From contig JAABRO010000001.1 in the NCBI GenBank assembly GCA_011390885.1, positions 62,001 to 126,000 of the forward strand: a stretch of 64,000 nt of DNA. Reading direction: 5' to 3'. The notes beneath the pieces are model-generated. The model was not told the DNA's origin. It was given only the letters and a program-made list of their open reading frames with translations, and made no database searches. Shown here one piece after another: positions 43,539 through 52,809 of this stretch. This DNA is from Gemmatimonas sp. (GTDB taxonomy: Bacteria; Gemmatimonadota; Gemmatimonadetes; Gemmatimonadales; Gemmatimonadaceae). Position 1 is the stretch's first letter. The number at the start of each line of letters is the position of its first letter. The position numbers were made by a program, and so were the translations under genes.

Positions 43539-46514
43539 ATGTCTCTTCGCTTCCCTCGCCGTCTGGCAGTGGCGTTGTCCCTGCTCCTCGGCGTCCTCGT
43601 GACGACGGCCCGGCCCGCTCATGCGCAGGCCGGCAGCATCCGTGGCGTCGTGACCGACGCGGCCACCGGTGCGCCCGTTGCCGCCGCGCAGGTGCAGGTT
43701 GCGGGCCTGGGACTCGGTACCGTCTCGGGCGACGACGGCACGTATCGCATTGCCAACGTACCGGCCGGTACGCACGTGCTCATCACGCGCCGCATCGGCT
43801 ATGTCGAGCAGCGCACCGCGGCCATCATGGTCACGGCGGGCGAGACGGCCGTCGCGAACATCGCCATGCGTGAGAATGAAAACATTCTCACCGCCGTCGC
43901 CGTCACGGGCACCCGCAACCAGCCGGAGAAGCTGCTCGAGTCGCCCAGCCAGATCAGCGTGATCTCGAGCGAGCGCATCGCCGAACGGCCGGCGGTCACG
44001 GTCGCGGACAACCTGAAGGCCACACCTGGCGTGGACATCAATCGCGGCGGCATCGCCCAGGCCAACATCGTGGCCCGCGGCTTCAACAACGCCTTCTCCG
44101 GCAGCATGCTCATGCTGCAGGATTACCGCTTCGCGGGCGTGCCCTCGCTCCGTGTGAACGTGCCGTTCCTGTTCACCGGCACGAACGAGGACATCGAGCG
44201 CATGGAGGTGCTGCTCGGCCCCGCATCCACGCTGTACGGCCCGAACTCGGCCAACGGCGTGCTGCACGTCATCACGAAGTCGCCCTTCACGTCGCAGGGC
44301 ACCACCGTGAGCGTGGACGGCGGCGAGCGTTCGGTGCTGCGCGCCGGCCTCCGGCACGCCGGCACCTTCAATGACAAGGTGGGCTACAAGGTCTCCGGCG
44401 AGGTGATGCGCGGCAATGACTGGGAGTACACCGACCGCGGCGAGCCCGTCACGTTCTCGCAGTTCGCCCCCCCGGGGCGCCAGGGCCAGCCCAACGTGCG
44501 TGACTTCAATCTCGAACGGTTCACCGGCGAGGCGCGCCTCGACGTGCGCCCGAAGGAGGGCATGGAGTTCATCACCACGCTTGGCCACACCAACGTGGGC
44601 AGCGGCATCGAACTCACCGGCGCCAACGGCAGTGCGCAGATCAAGAACTGGACGTACACCAACGTGCAGCAGCGCTTCCGTTGGGACCGCCTCTTCGCAC
44701 AGGCGTTCGTGAACTTCAGCGATGCCGGCAATGACAGCGGCACGTCCAGCGCGGGCACGTACCTGCTGCGCTCCGGCCAGCCGATCGCGGACAAGTCGAA
44801 GGTGGCCGCGTTCCAGCTCCAGCACGGCTTCGACGTGGCCGATCGCAAGCAGTCGTTCACCTACGGTTTGGACTACATCTGGACCAATCCGCAGACGTTG
44901 AACACGATCAACGGGGCGAACGAGGACGTCGACAACGTCACGGAGGTCGGCGGCTACCTCCAGTCCACGACGCGTCCGACCGAGCAGCTCGACATCCTGC
45001 TCTCCGCCCGCATCGACGGCAACAACGTGATCGACGGCACGTTCTTCTCGCCGCGCGCTGCCGTGGTGTACAAGCCCTCGCCGTCGCAGAACTTCCGGTT
45101 CAGCTACAATCGCGCGTTCAGCACGCCGGCCAACTTCTCGTTCTTCCTCGACCTGATCAACTCCCCCAACATCGGCGGCTCGGGCTACGATGTACGCGCG
45201 CTCGGCAACCGGCCCAAGGAAGGGTGGAGCTTCAAGCGCGGCGCCGACTGCGCCGGCAGCGCGTTCGGCGACTTCTGCATGAAGTCGCCGCTCGTGGGTG
45301 GTGGCCAGTACGTGCCGGCGCGCGCGGCCTCGGCCTTCGCGCCGCTCGTGACGGCCAATGGCGCGAACATCCGCAATGGGATCACGCCGGCACTGATCGG
45401 CGCCCTGCAGCAGGCCGGTTTCCCCGCCGCCAACGCCCAGGCGCTCGGTGGCGCGCTGGCGCAGGGGCTGGTCTCGCACCTGGGGTCGCGCACGCCGAGC
45501 GACGCGGAACTCACGACGCGCGTGGCGCTGCTCTCCAGCGCGCTCACCAACCTCACGCCCGGCGACGTGCCGGATGTGTCGCCGCTCCAGGCCTCGTTCA
45601 ACAACACCTTCGAGCTCGGGTACAAGGGCGTGATCGGCAAGCGCGCCACCGTCGACGTGGCCTTGTGGCGTCAGCAGCGGGGGGACGTGGGCACGTCGGC
45701 GGCCCTCGTGACGCCGAGCGTGTTCTTCAATGGGGCGAACCTCGGCCAGTACATCGGTGGGCAGGTCGGCGCCTACACCACGCAGTTCCTCATGCAGCAG
45801 GCAGGGCTTCCAATGGCGCAGGCGCAGCAGCTCGCCGGCGCGATCGCCGGTGGCCTCGCCCCGACGCTTGCCGGCCAGCTCGCACCCGCGCCGCTCGGTA
45901 CAGTCACGTTCGACGGCGACATCATTCGCCCGAACGCGGTGTACGCCACGTACTTCTCGGTGAATGAGGAGATCTGGGTCACGGGTCTCGACCTCGGCGC
46001 GAGCTTTACCGCCACGGACCGCGTCACCTTCGACGCCACCTACAGCCACATGAACCGGAACGTCTTCGACGGGATTCCGGGAGGCAACGGCCTTCCGCTC
46101 ATGGCGAACTCGCCGAAGAACCGCGGCACGCTCGGCGTGCGCTTCGACGATGGGGTGCGTGGCCTCACCCTCGAGGCGCGCGGGCGCTACAGCGAATCGC
46201 ATCCGGTCAACTCCGGCGTCTACGCCACGGGTGTGGCATTCGCCATCCCGCAGGGCAGCCCGGGCTTCCAGGCCGGCGCACAGGCCGGCCCCGGGCTCTG
46301 CAATCCCGCGCCGCCCGCCGGCACGTACTGCTACGAGGACGTGCCCGAGATCTTCACGCTCGACCTGCAGGTGGCCAAGACTTTCAACATCGGCCTGCAG
46401 AAGCTGCTCTGGTCGGTGAACGCGCAGAACGTGCTCGACAACAAGGTGCGTACGTTCCCCGGCGCGCCGCAGATCGGGCGCCTCGTCATGACGCGCCTGC
46501 AGTACAGCTTCTGA
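43539..46514 (+). CDS. TonB-dependent outer-membrane receptor with carboxypeptidase-regulatory-like domain
   Basis: A 991-aa outer-membrane importer. The signal peptide covers residues 1-30 (ending RPAHAQA). A CarboxypepD-reg-like beta-sandwich follows (GSIRGVVTDAATGAPVAAAQV, about 31-115), then the plug (ISVISSERIAERPAVTVADNL and PASTLYGPNSANGVLHVITKSP, about 135-250), then a long barrel ending in aromatic QYSF. Two Ala/Gln-rich, helix-like inserts with similar sequence (about residues 620-650 and 750-780) interrupt the barrel. GAGG 7 nt upstream supports ATG 43539. It is flanked by its own terminator, with no neighbour that tells the substrate. Confidence 0.9.
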   Translation: MSLRFPRRLAVALSLLLGVLVTTARPAHAQAGSIRGVVTDAATGAPVAAAQVQVAGLGLGTVSGDDGTYRIANVPAGTHVLITRRIGYVEQRTAAIMVTAGETAVANIAMRENENILTAVAVTGTRNQPEKLLESPSQISVISSERIAERPAVTVADNLKATPGVDINRGGIAQANIVARGFNNAFSGSMLMLQDYRFAGVPSLRVNVPFLFTGTNEDIERMEVLLGPASTLYGPNSANGVLHVITKSPFTSQGTTVSVDGGERSVLRAGLRHAGTFNDKVGYKVSGEVMRGNDWEYTDRGEPVTFSQFAPPGRQGQPNVRDFNLERFTGEARLDVRPKEGMEFITTLGHTNVGSGIELTGANGSAQIKNWTYTNVQQRFRWDRLFAQAFVNFSDAGNDSGTSSAGTYLLRSGQPIADKSKVAAFQLQHGFDVADRKQSFTYGLDYIWTNPQTLNTINGANEDVDNVTEVGGYLQSTTRPTEQLDILLSARIDGNNVIDGTFFSPRAAVVYKPSPSQNFRFSYNRAFSTPANFSFFLDLINSPNIGGSGYDVRALGNRPKEGWSFKRGADCAGSAFGDFCMKSPLVGGGQYVPARAASAFAPLVTANGANIRNGITPALIGALQQAGFPAANAQALGGALAQGLVSHLGSRTPSDAELTTRVALLSSALTNLTPGDVPDVSPLQASFNNTFELGYKGVIGKRATVDVALWRQQRGDVGTSAALVTPSVFFNGANLGQYIGGQVGAYTTQFLMQQAGLPMAQAQQLAGAIAGGLAPTLAGQLAPAPLGTVTFDGDIIRPNAVYATYFSVNEEIWVTGLDLGASFTATDRVTFDATYSHMNRNVFDGIPGGNGLPLMANSPKNRGTLGVRFDDGVRGLTLEARGRYSESHPVNSGVYATGVAFAIPQGSPGFQAGAQAGPGLCNPAPPAGTYCYEDVPEIFTLDLQVAKTFNIGLQKLLWSVNAQNVLDNKVRTFPGAPQIGRLVMTRLQYSF

Positions 46515-46564
46515 TCGCGCCGTAGCGCACGCCGCCGGCACACGCCGCGGCTGGCGCAGTTGGA

Positions 46565-46600
46565 CGGGGCGGGGCACCGGCACGGTGCCTCGCCCCGTTT
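46565..46600 (+). terminator. Terminator of the TonB-dependent receptor gene
   Basis: A 15-bp stem (46565-46579 with 46583-46597, one G-T pair), a 3-nt GCA loop, then TTT. It begins 50 nt after the receptor stop and ends 10 nt before the -10 of the next gene. Confidence 0.8.
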
Positions 46601-46609
46601 GCGATTCGC

Positions 46610-46619
46610 TAGCTTTCCG
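46610..46619 (+). promoter_or_regulatory. Putative -10 of the glycerophosphodiesterase gene, leaderless type
   Basis: TAGCTT (46610-46615) followed by TCCG, 8 nt before ATG 46624. It is the same element as at 24898. No clear -35, since the terminator stem occupies that space. Confidence 0.5.
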
Positions 46620-46623
46620 GAAC

Positions 46624-47391
46624 ATGTCGATCCTGCTCGATCCCGACGCGCGACCGGTCATCGGACATCGTGGCAACCGCGCCCACTCCCCCGAGGACAC
46701 CCTCGAGTCCATGCTCGAAGCGGTCGCGCTCGGCGTGGATGCGCTGGAGTTCGACGTGCACGTCACGCGCGACGGGGTGCCGGTGGTGCACCACGACGTC
46801 ACGCTCGATCGCACGACGAACGCGTCGGGGCCGCTGGCGGCGCGCTCGCTCGCGGAACTCGCTCACGTGGACGCCGGTCACCGCTTCACCGTCGACGCGG
46901 GGCGCAGCTACCCGTGGCGTGCTCGCGGCGTGCGCATCCCAACGCTCGATGCCGTGCTGGGCGCTTTCCCCACGCTGCCGCTGATCATCGAGCTCAAGAC
47001 GCCCCGCGCCACGCAGGCGGCGCGCGAGGTGATCGCCCGCCACGCCGCCGAACGGCGCGTGATCGTGGCGGGCTTCGAAGCCGCCAGCGTGCGGCCGCTC
47101 GCCCGTGGCCCCATTCCGCTCGGCGCCTGCACGGCCGATCTCGTCCGGCTGCTGCCAGCCGCGTTGCTCGGCCTGCGTGGCCCCTCCGCGCCGTTCGTGG
47201 CCGCGTGCATTCCCCCGACGCACAACGGCCTGCCCGTGCCGATCGGTGCCTACGCGCGGCTCATGCGCAAACGCGGCGGTGTGGTCCACGTGTGGACGGT
47301 GAACACCGCCGCCGAGGCGCGGCGCCTGTGGTCGTTGGGCGTGCAGGGCATCATCAGCGACGACCCGGCCGTGATTCTTGCCGCGCGCTGA
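46624..47391 (+). CDS. Glycerophosphodiester phosphodiesterase
   Basis: Cleaves glycerophosphodiesters to glycerol-3-phosphate and an alcohol. It is a 255-aa TIM-barrel GDPD domain. Catalytic and metal-binding motifs are IGHRGNRAHSPEDT (His/Arg), EFDVHVTRDGVPVVHHD (Glu/Asp and second His) and LIIELKTP. The C-terminus has VWTVNTAAEARRLWSLGVQGIISDDP. No signal peptide is seen, so it is probably cytoplasmic and acts in lipid turnover. The start is ATG 46624, with no Shine-Dalgarno sequence. Its 3' end is 27 nt from the convergent membrane-protein gene. Confidence 0.94.
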   Translation: MSILLDPDARPVIGHRGNRAHSPEDTLESMLEAVALGVDALEFDVHVTRDGVPVVHHDVTLDRTTNASGPLAARSLAELAHVDAGHRFTVDAGRSYPWRARGVRIPTLDAVLGAFPTLPLIIELKTPRATQAAREVIARHAAERRVIVAGFEAASVRPLARGPIPLGACTADLVRLLPAALLGLRGPSAPFVAACIPPTHNGLPVPIGAYARLMRKRGGVVHVWTVNTAAEARRLWSLGVQGIISDDPAVILAAR

Positions 47392-47418
47392 ACGGCGGCG
47401 CCGGGCGAGGCGGCCGGT

Positions 47419-47748
47419 CTAGCGGTCGTGCAGCAGGAACGCCGCCGAGCCGGCGAGCACGCCCGCGAACAGCACCGTGACCGACAGCAGTATCCAGGTC
47501 GGCGCCGGGATCGCACCGCCGATCGACGCCGCCAGCCGGCCGAACGTTGGATGGGTCGCCTGGTAGGCGAGCAGCGCGCCCCACGCCAGCATCGCGCCGA
47601 TCGCCGCCTCCTGAGTCACGCGAACACGTCGCGCGCTGCGACGCATCATGGCGTACGCGGCACCGCACAGCGGCACCGTCCACCAGCCCGCGACCCACGT
47701 CGCCGCCGCGACGACCAACGCCAACACCACTACGCGCACGATGTTCAC
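47419..47748 (-). CDS. Small multi-pass membrane protein, unknown
   Basis: A 109-aa protein with three or four hydrophobic helices (VVVLALVVAAATWVAGWW, AIGAMLAWGALLAY and a last one near the C-terminus, ILLSVTVLFAGVLAGSAAFLL). A short basic loop (RRSARRVRV) lies between the first and second. The start is GTG 47748, with a strong GGAGG 4 nt upstream, and it overlaps the stop of the penicillin-acylase-family gene (GTGA on the minus strand). I do not recognise a family; coupling suggests it serves or tolerates the hydrolase. Confidence 0.65.
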   Translation of the reverse strand: MNIVRVVVLALVVAAATWVAGWWTVPLCGAAYAMMRRSARRVRVTQEAAIGAMLAWGALLAYQATHPTFGRLAASIGGAIPAPTWILLSVTVLFAGVLAGSAAFLLHDR

Positions 47749-50234
47749 GGAGCCTCCGGGGCCAGCGTCAGTTCGGCGCGACGCTGCGCGGCCGGCAGTT
47801 CGTTCGGGGTCCGCGGCACGCGAAGCGTATCGAGGCGCCCCTCGGACCACGCCGCGAGGCGGTCGTCGTATCGCACGCTGGCCGGATGTCCGGATTGTCC
47901 CCCGGGGTACGTGGCCTGGGCCCGCACCTCGTCACCCAGCTCCACGACCATGCGCCAGCTCGCGCCATGCGTGCCAGGGCCGGTCGATGGGTTGAGGGTG
48001 CCGCTGCCGCCCTGCATCGGAATGCCCGTGCGACTCATCGAGGGGATGCGCAGGAGGTGGTTGATGGTCGCGGTGCGGTGCGCCGACCATTGCCACTTGC
48101 CCTCCTCGACCGGCCCGAGGCGCTCCACGAGCTCGTCGAAGGCGGCCTCGAGCGCATCGGCCAGGATGTCGTCGCGCGTCTCGATCATGCTCGTGCCGCG
48201 TTGGTCCCACCACGCGCTGCTGGGCGCATCGAGCAGCACGGCCGTCATCATGTCGCTCGGCATGGGAGCGGGCGTCGCGTTCTCGTCGTCCGAGCGGAAC
48301 TCGTCCCACAGGCGGCGCGAGAGTTCGGTCATCGCCGCCTCGAAGAGCACGGCCCGCTCGTTGTCGCGCGTGTAGCGACGGTCCCAGTCGGCGAGCAGCT
48401 GCCCCGCGCGCACGAGCGACGGTTTCGGCGGACCGTTGCGTGCCGCCGTCACGAAGACGGGAACGAACGCATCGGCGCGCGCGCTGCGCGGCTCGGTCTG
48501 CCAGGCCCGCAGGTCCTCGGGTGTGGCCTTGTCCGTCTCGCGCAGCAGTTCGTTGATGCGAATGGCGCGCCAGGGCCGCTCCCAGTCGGTGCCCATGTAG
48601 CGGGGCTCCACGAGCGGATCCATCGGTTGCTGGTTGGCCGAGGCGAGGTAACCCTGGGCCGGCGCGAACGCCTGCGGGTACTCGGAGATCGCCCAGTTGC
48701 CGAGCCAGTCGCTGCGCCGCGTGGTGCCGTCGCGCAGCACGTCACCGCGTCCGCTGTCGGGCCGGATCGGGTACCGGCCGGTGGAGCGGATCGCGATCAG
48801 CCCGTCGCGATCGGCCACGAGCATGTTCTGCGCCGGGGCCTGATAGCGCGAGGCCATCTCGTCGAGCAGCTCGCGTCCGGTGCGTGCGCGCGCCGCGCGG
48901 TCGAAGACTTCCGTCTCTTCACCGTCGCCCTCGAGCACGGTCCAGCGGTGCGAAATCCAGCGGTCGTTCACGCGTCGCATGGGGCCGCGGTGCGTGTAGC
49001 GGAGCGTGTCTTCCGCGAGCAGGCGTCCGTCGCCATCGAGGTAGCGCTCCACGCGGCGGCCGAGCTCGGCCCATTCGCCATCGAGGCGATACTGCGTGGG
49101 GCTGCGCTCGTCATCGACCTCCTCGAGGTAGAAGTCCATCACGTCGGCACCGACGTTCGTGAACGTCCACGCGACATCGCGGTTGAAGCCGATCACGATG
49201 CCGGGCAATCCGGGAATTGTCACGCCGTACACGTCGAAGGAATCGGGGACGACCAGGTGGGCTTCGTACCAGATCGATGGCAGCGTCAGCTCGAGGTGCG
49301 GGTCGCCGGCGAGCAGCGCGCGACCGCTCGCCGATCGCGCCGGCGCGACCGCCCAGTTGTTGCTGCCGACCGCATCCGGACCGCGCTCGGGCAGACCGAA
49401 GGCGAGGCGCAAGTCCGCGTTGCCCAGCGATTCGAGCAGCGCCACCGACTCGGCGTCCGGCGCACCCGGCGCGGGCAGCGCGAGCGTGGTGCGGCGTGGC
49501 GTGCGCTGTCCGTTCGGCTGAATGGGTTCGACGATCGGCGAGTGCGGCGTGAAGAGTGCGAGCGCCGCCTCGCGTCCCACGCGCGCTGCGGCGCGCACCT
49601 GCCGCAACTCATCCTCCGACGAGGCGAGCGTGTAGCCCATGCGGTTGAGCAGGTGCATCATGTCGACCGGGCCGTACGGCCGCGGGTCCCGACCGAGCAG
49701 CTTGTACTCGAGCGGATAGTCGCGGTAGGAGAGCCCGCGGGAGAAGGCGTTCACGCCGTCGGCATATGCCGCCGCCATGCGCCAGGCCGGCGTCGTCGTG
49801 TCGGCGTTGGCGACCCGCTGCTCGGCGGCCCGCGGCATGCCGAGGGCACGTGTGGCGCGGTCGAGTGGCAGCGCGCGCTCCCCCACGAGTTCGGTGAGCG
49901 TGCCGCCGCCAGCACGCGTCTGCATCTCGATCTGGAACAGGCGATCCCGCGCCACGACGTAGCCGAGCGCGCGGTAGGCGTCGAGGGTGCTGGTCGCGAA
50001 AATGTGCGGGACGCCGCGGTCGTCGTAGGTGACGCGCACGGCCCCCGACAGCCCGGGAAGGGCCTCATTCGCCTCGGCGGCGAGTTCGGTCGACTGCACC
50101 GAGGCCCAGAGACCGTTGGCAGGATCGAGCAGCGGGCCGAGCGCCGGCAGCGGGCCGACGGGACGAGCGCCGAGATAACCGGTGACGCCCAGCAGGAGCA
50201 GGGCGCCCGTCGAGCCAAGCCGGGAACGGGGCAT
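47745..50234 (-). CDS. Penicillin acylase family (Ntn) hydrolase
   Basis: Amidase made as a precursor that self-cleaves to alpha and beta chains. It is 829 aa. The N-terminal hydrophobic segment (residues 6-22) fits a signal peptide or anchor. The alpha part carries VTYDDRGVPHIFA and ALGYVVARDRLFQIE. The beta-chain nucleophile is Ser291 in GSNNWAV, with DPHLELTLPSIWYE and PGLPGIVIGFNRDVAWTFTN after it, all typical of the family. Substrates of relatives include beta-lactams and acyl-homoserine lactones; sequence alone cannot choose. The start is ATG 50234. It forms a two-gene minus-strand unit with the small membrane protein. Confidence 0.92.
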   Translation of the reverse strand: MPRSRLGSTGALLLLGVTGYLGARPVGPLPALGPLLDPANGLWASVQSTELAAEANEALPGLSGAVRVTYDDRGVPHIFATSTLDAYRALGYVVARDRLFQIEMQTRAGGGTLTELVGERALPLDRATRALGMPRAAEQRVANADTTTPAWRMAAAYADGVNAFSRGLSYRDYPLEYKLLGRDPRPYGPVDMMHLLNRMGYTLASSEDELRQVRAAARVGREAALALFTPHSPIVEPIQPNGQRTPRRTTLALPAPGAPDAESVALLESLGNADLRLAFGLPERGPDAVGSNNWAVAPARSASGRALLAGDPHLELTLPSIWYEAHLVVPDSFDVYGVTIPGLPGIVIGFNRDVAWTFTNVGADVMDFYLEEVDDERSPTQYRLDGEWAELGRRVERYLDGDGRLLAEDTLRYTHRGPMRRVNDRWISHRWTVLEGDGEETEVFDRAARARTGRELLDEMASRYQAPAQNMLVADRDGLIAIRSTGRYPIRPDSGRGDVLRDGTTRRSDWLGNWAISEYPQAFAPAQGYLASANQQPMDPLVEPRYMGTDWERPWRAIRINELLRETDKATPEDLRAWQTEPRSARADAFVPVFVTAARNGPPKPSLVRAGQLLADWDRRYTRDNERAVLFEAAMTELSRRLWDEFRSDDENATPAPMPSDMMTAVLLDAPSSAWWDQRGTSMIETRDDILADALEAAFDELVERLGPVEEGKWQWSAHRTATINHLLRIPSMSRTGIPMQGGSGTLNPSTGPGTHGASWRMVVELGDEVRAQATYPGGQSGHPASVRYDDRLAAWSEGRLDTLRVPRTPNELPAAQRRAELTLAPEAP

Positions 50235-50353
50235 GACGTGTGGGGCGAAGTGGACGGGGGGCAACGTCGGCAGATGCCGCGGTGCCCGATAGTCGAAACG
50301 TGACCTGCGGCAGCGGGCTGGGCAATACGATGCGGCCGGCGTGAAAACGGTGA

Positions 50354-50381
50354 TGGACGGCGGCCGCCTCCGCGCTAGTCT
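50354..50381 (+). promoter_or_regulatory. Putative yraN promoter, leaderless type
   Basis: TGGACG (50354-50359) and TAGTCT (50376-50381) are 16 nt apart, and ATG 50388 lies 6 nt after the -10. The -35 is a weak match. The rest of the divergent region 50235-50387 shows no other signal. Confidence 0.4.
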
Positions 50382-50387
50382 GCTCCC

Positions 50388-50759
50388 ATGAGCAACGCAC
50401 GGCAGCGGCTCGGTCTGGAGGGAGAGCGGATCGCGGCGCGCTGGCTGCTTCGCGCCGGCTGGGCGCTGGTCGCGCACCGCTGGCGAAGCGGCCATCGGGA
50501 CATCGATCTGGTCATGCGCCAGGGCACGCTGGTGGCCTTCGTGGAAGTGAAGGCGAGGCGGGGCACGTCGTTCGGCTCGCCGCTGGAGGCGGTGCATTGG
50601 CGCAAGCGCCGCGAGCTGGTGCGGTCGGCGCAGGTGTGGGTGGACCGGTGCGGCGCCGCGGGCGACCGGTACCGGTTCGATGTGGTCGGGGTGCTGCTCG
50701 ATGGTGACCGGGTTCGGATCCGCCATGTGGCGGACGCCTTCCGGCTGTCAGACGGGTAG
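50388..50759 (+). CDS. yraN: YraN/UPF0102 family endonuclease-like protein
   Basis: A 123-aa protein of the YraN family, which has a restriction-endonuclease fold resembling Holliday-junction resolvases. The N-terminal QRLGLEGERIAARWLLRAGW and the catalytic-type core HRDIDLVMRQGTLVAFVEVKAR (Asp, then Glu-x-Lys) are present. Function in vivo is not established. ATG 50388 directly follows a -10-like element. It lies just upstream of recA, separated by 140 nt. Confidence 0.9.
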   Translation: MSNARQRLGLEGERIAARWLLRAGWALVAHRWRSGHRDIDLVMRQGTLVAFVEVKARRGTSFGSPLEAVHWRKRRELVRSAQVWVDRCGAAGDRYRFDVVGVLLDGDRVRIRHVADAFRLSDG

Positions 50760-50767
50760 CGTAGTAA

Positions 50768-50853
50768 TGTGGATAAGTCCGGGGTTGTCCACGGGACCGG
50801 AGTTTCGTACTTTGTTCGGGTCTTGGCCGAATTCAGGGGCGGGGTAGATTCCG
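50768..50853 (+). promoter_or_regulatory. recA upstream region: DnaA box and promoter
   Basis: TGTGGATAA (50768-50776) is an exact reverse-complement DnaA box. A recurrent-type promoter follows: TTGGCC (50823-50828), 16-nt spacer, TAGATT (50845-50850), then CCG. The leader to ATG 50900 is about 40 nt. A near-palindrome CGTAC-TTT-GTTCG (50806-50818) resembles a LexA-type box but is imperfect and one base too short. Confidence 0.5.
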
Positions 50854-50899
50854 CTCTGCCAGGGCATCGCACCTCACCTTCACCAACACGGGTGGAATC

Positions 50900-51946
<1,047 letters not shown>

Positions 51947-51987
51947 TCGAGGCGTCCGCGCGACATGCGCGATGCCGGAAGGCGAGG

Positions 51988-52063
51988 GCCGAGGGGTCGC
52001 TCGCGGTGTGAAGTGGTGCCCGGATCACCACGGCTCATCGTGAGTAGCCCCTCGGCTCTTTTT
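51988..52063 (+). terminator. Structured attenuator-like terminator between recA and recX
   Basis: GCCGAGGGG (51988-51996) pairs perfectly with CCCCTCGGC (52048-52056), followed by TC and TTTTT (52059-52063). Smaller hairpins lie inside the loop: GTGGTG/CACCAC near 52013-52031 and CTCA/TGAG near 52034-52044. In E. coli a hairpin between recA and recX terminates most transcripts; this looks like the same arrangement. The 3' arm and T-tract overlap the first recX codons, so partial read-through is expected. Confidence 0.5.
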
Positions 52064-52729
52064 CCGCCCGGGACGCCCGGCGTCCTGCGCGCCGTGAGCG
52101 AGCACCCGCGCAAGCCCGGGCGCTACCGCGTGCGTCTCGTCGATGATCGCGCGTGGCTCGTGGACGCCGAGGCGATCGGCGCGCTCCCGTCGCTGCGCGA
52201 GGGCACGCCGCTCGAAGCGATGGCCGTCGAGGCGCTCGAGCGCGCGCATCGGTTCATCGCCAGCCTCGACCGAGCGCTCGGCGCGGTGGCGCGCGCGCGC
52301 CGGTCGAGGCGCGAACTGGGACGAAAGCTCGCGCGACTCGAGCCCGACGCCGAACTCGTCGAGCGTGTGCTCGCCCGTCTGGAGGCGCTCGGCCTGCTCG
52401 ACGATGCAGACGTCGCGCGTGCCGAGGCCCGCTCCCGCCTCAAGCGCGGCGAGGGGGCCGGCAAGGTGCGCCAGTCGCTCATGCGAAAGGGGGTGGACCG
52501 CTCCACCATCGACACCGCCGTGCGCGAGGTGGTGGACGAGGAGTCCATCGACGATGGCGCGAGTTGCCGGGCCGCGGCAGAGAAACGGATGCGCGCGCTG
52601 CGCGCGTACGCGCCGGATGTCCAGCGCCGCCGCCTCACCGGCTTCCTGCTGCGCCGCGGCTTCTCGGGGGCGGTCGTCTCCGAAACCGTACGCGCGGTCC
52701 TGCGCGGCATGCCGGAATCCGACGAGTAG
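52040..52729 (+). CDS. recX: Regulatory protein RecX
   Basis: Inhibitor of RecA filament growth. About 229 aa of three-helix repeats: SRRELGRKLARLEPDAELVERVLARLEALGLLDDADVA and its partial repeats (LMRKGVDRSTIDTAV, LTGFLLRRGFSGAVV) are typical RecX modules. The N-terminal strand region GVLRAVSEHPRKPGRYRVRLVDD matches the start of the family. GTG 52040 is preferred; ATG 51965 would add 25 Arg/Gly-rich residues that look non-coding. It follows recA through an attenuator-like structure. 80 nt separate it from alaS. Confidence 0.85.
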   Translation: MSSPSALFPPGTPGVLRAVSEHPRKPGRYRVRLVDDRAWLVDAEAIGALPSLREGTPLEAMAVEALERAHRFIASLDRALGAVARARRSRRELGRKLARLEPDAELVERVLARLEALGLLDDADVARAEARSRLKRGEGAGKVRQSLMRKGVDRSTIDTAVREVVDEESIDDGASCRAAAEKRMRALRAYAPDVQRRRLTGFLLRRGFSGAVVSETVRAVLRGMPESDE

Positions 52730-52794
52730 CGCGGACAGCCGCGGGGCTCGGTGCATCGCGACGCGATGGGGCACACGACGGCGCCGGGGACACA

Positions 52795-52803
52795 TATATT
52801 TCC
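52795..52803 (+). promoter_or_regulatory. Putative alaS -10 element, leaderless type
   Basis: TATATT (52795-52800) followed by TCC, 9 nt before ATG 52810. It stands out strongly against the surrounding GC-rich sequence. No good -35 is seen. Confidence 0.5.
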
Positions 52804-52809
52804 CCGCCT

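Noticed and set aside
43401-46814. A minus-strand open frame of about 1137 codons opposite the TonB-dependent receptor
   Set aside because: Shadow frame; it spans the receptor terminator and the next gene's start and has no recognisable protein features.
50806-50818. CGTAC-TTT-GTTCG upstream of recA as a LexA/SOS box
   Set aside because: One mismatch and a 3-nt rather than 4-nt centre compared with the CGAAC-N4-GTTCG type; no second site seen.
51965-52039. ATG 51965 as the recX start
   Set aside because: It would add 25 Arg/Gly-rich residues unlike RecX and run through the 5' arm of the attenuator-like hairpin; GTG 52040 fits the family start better.
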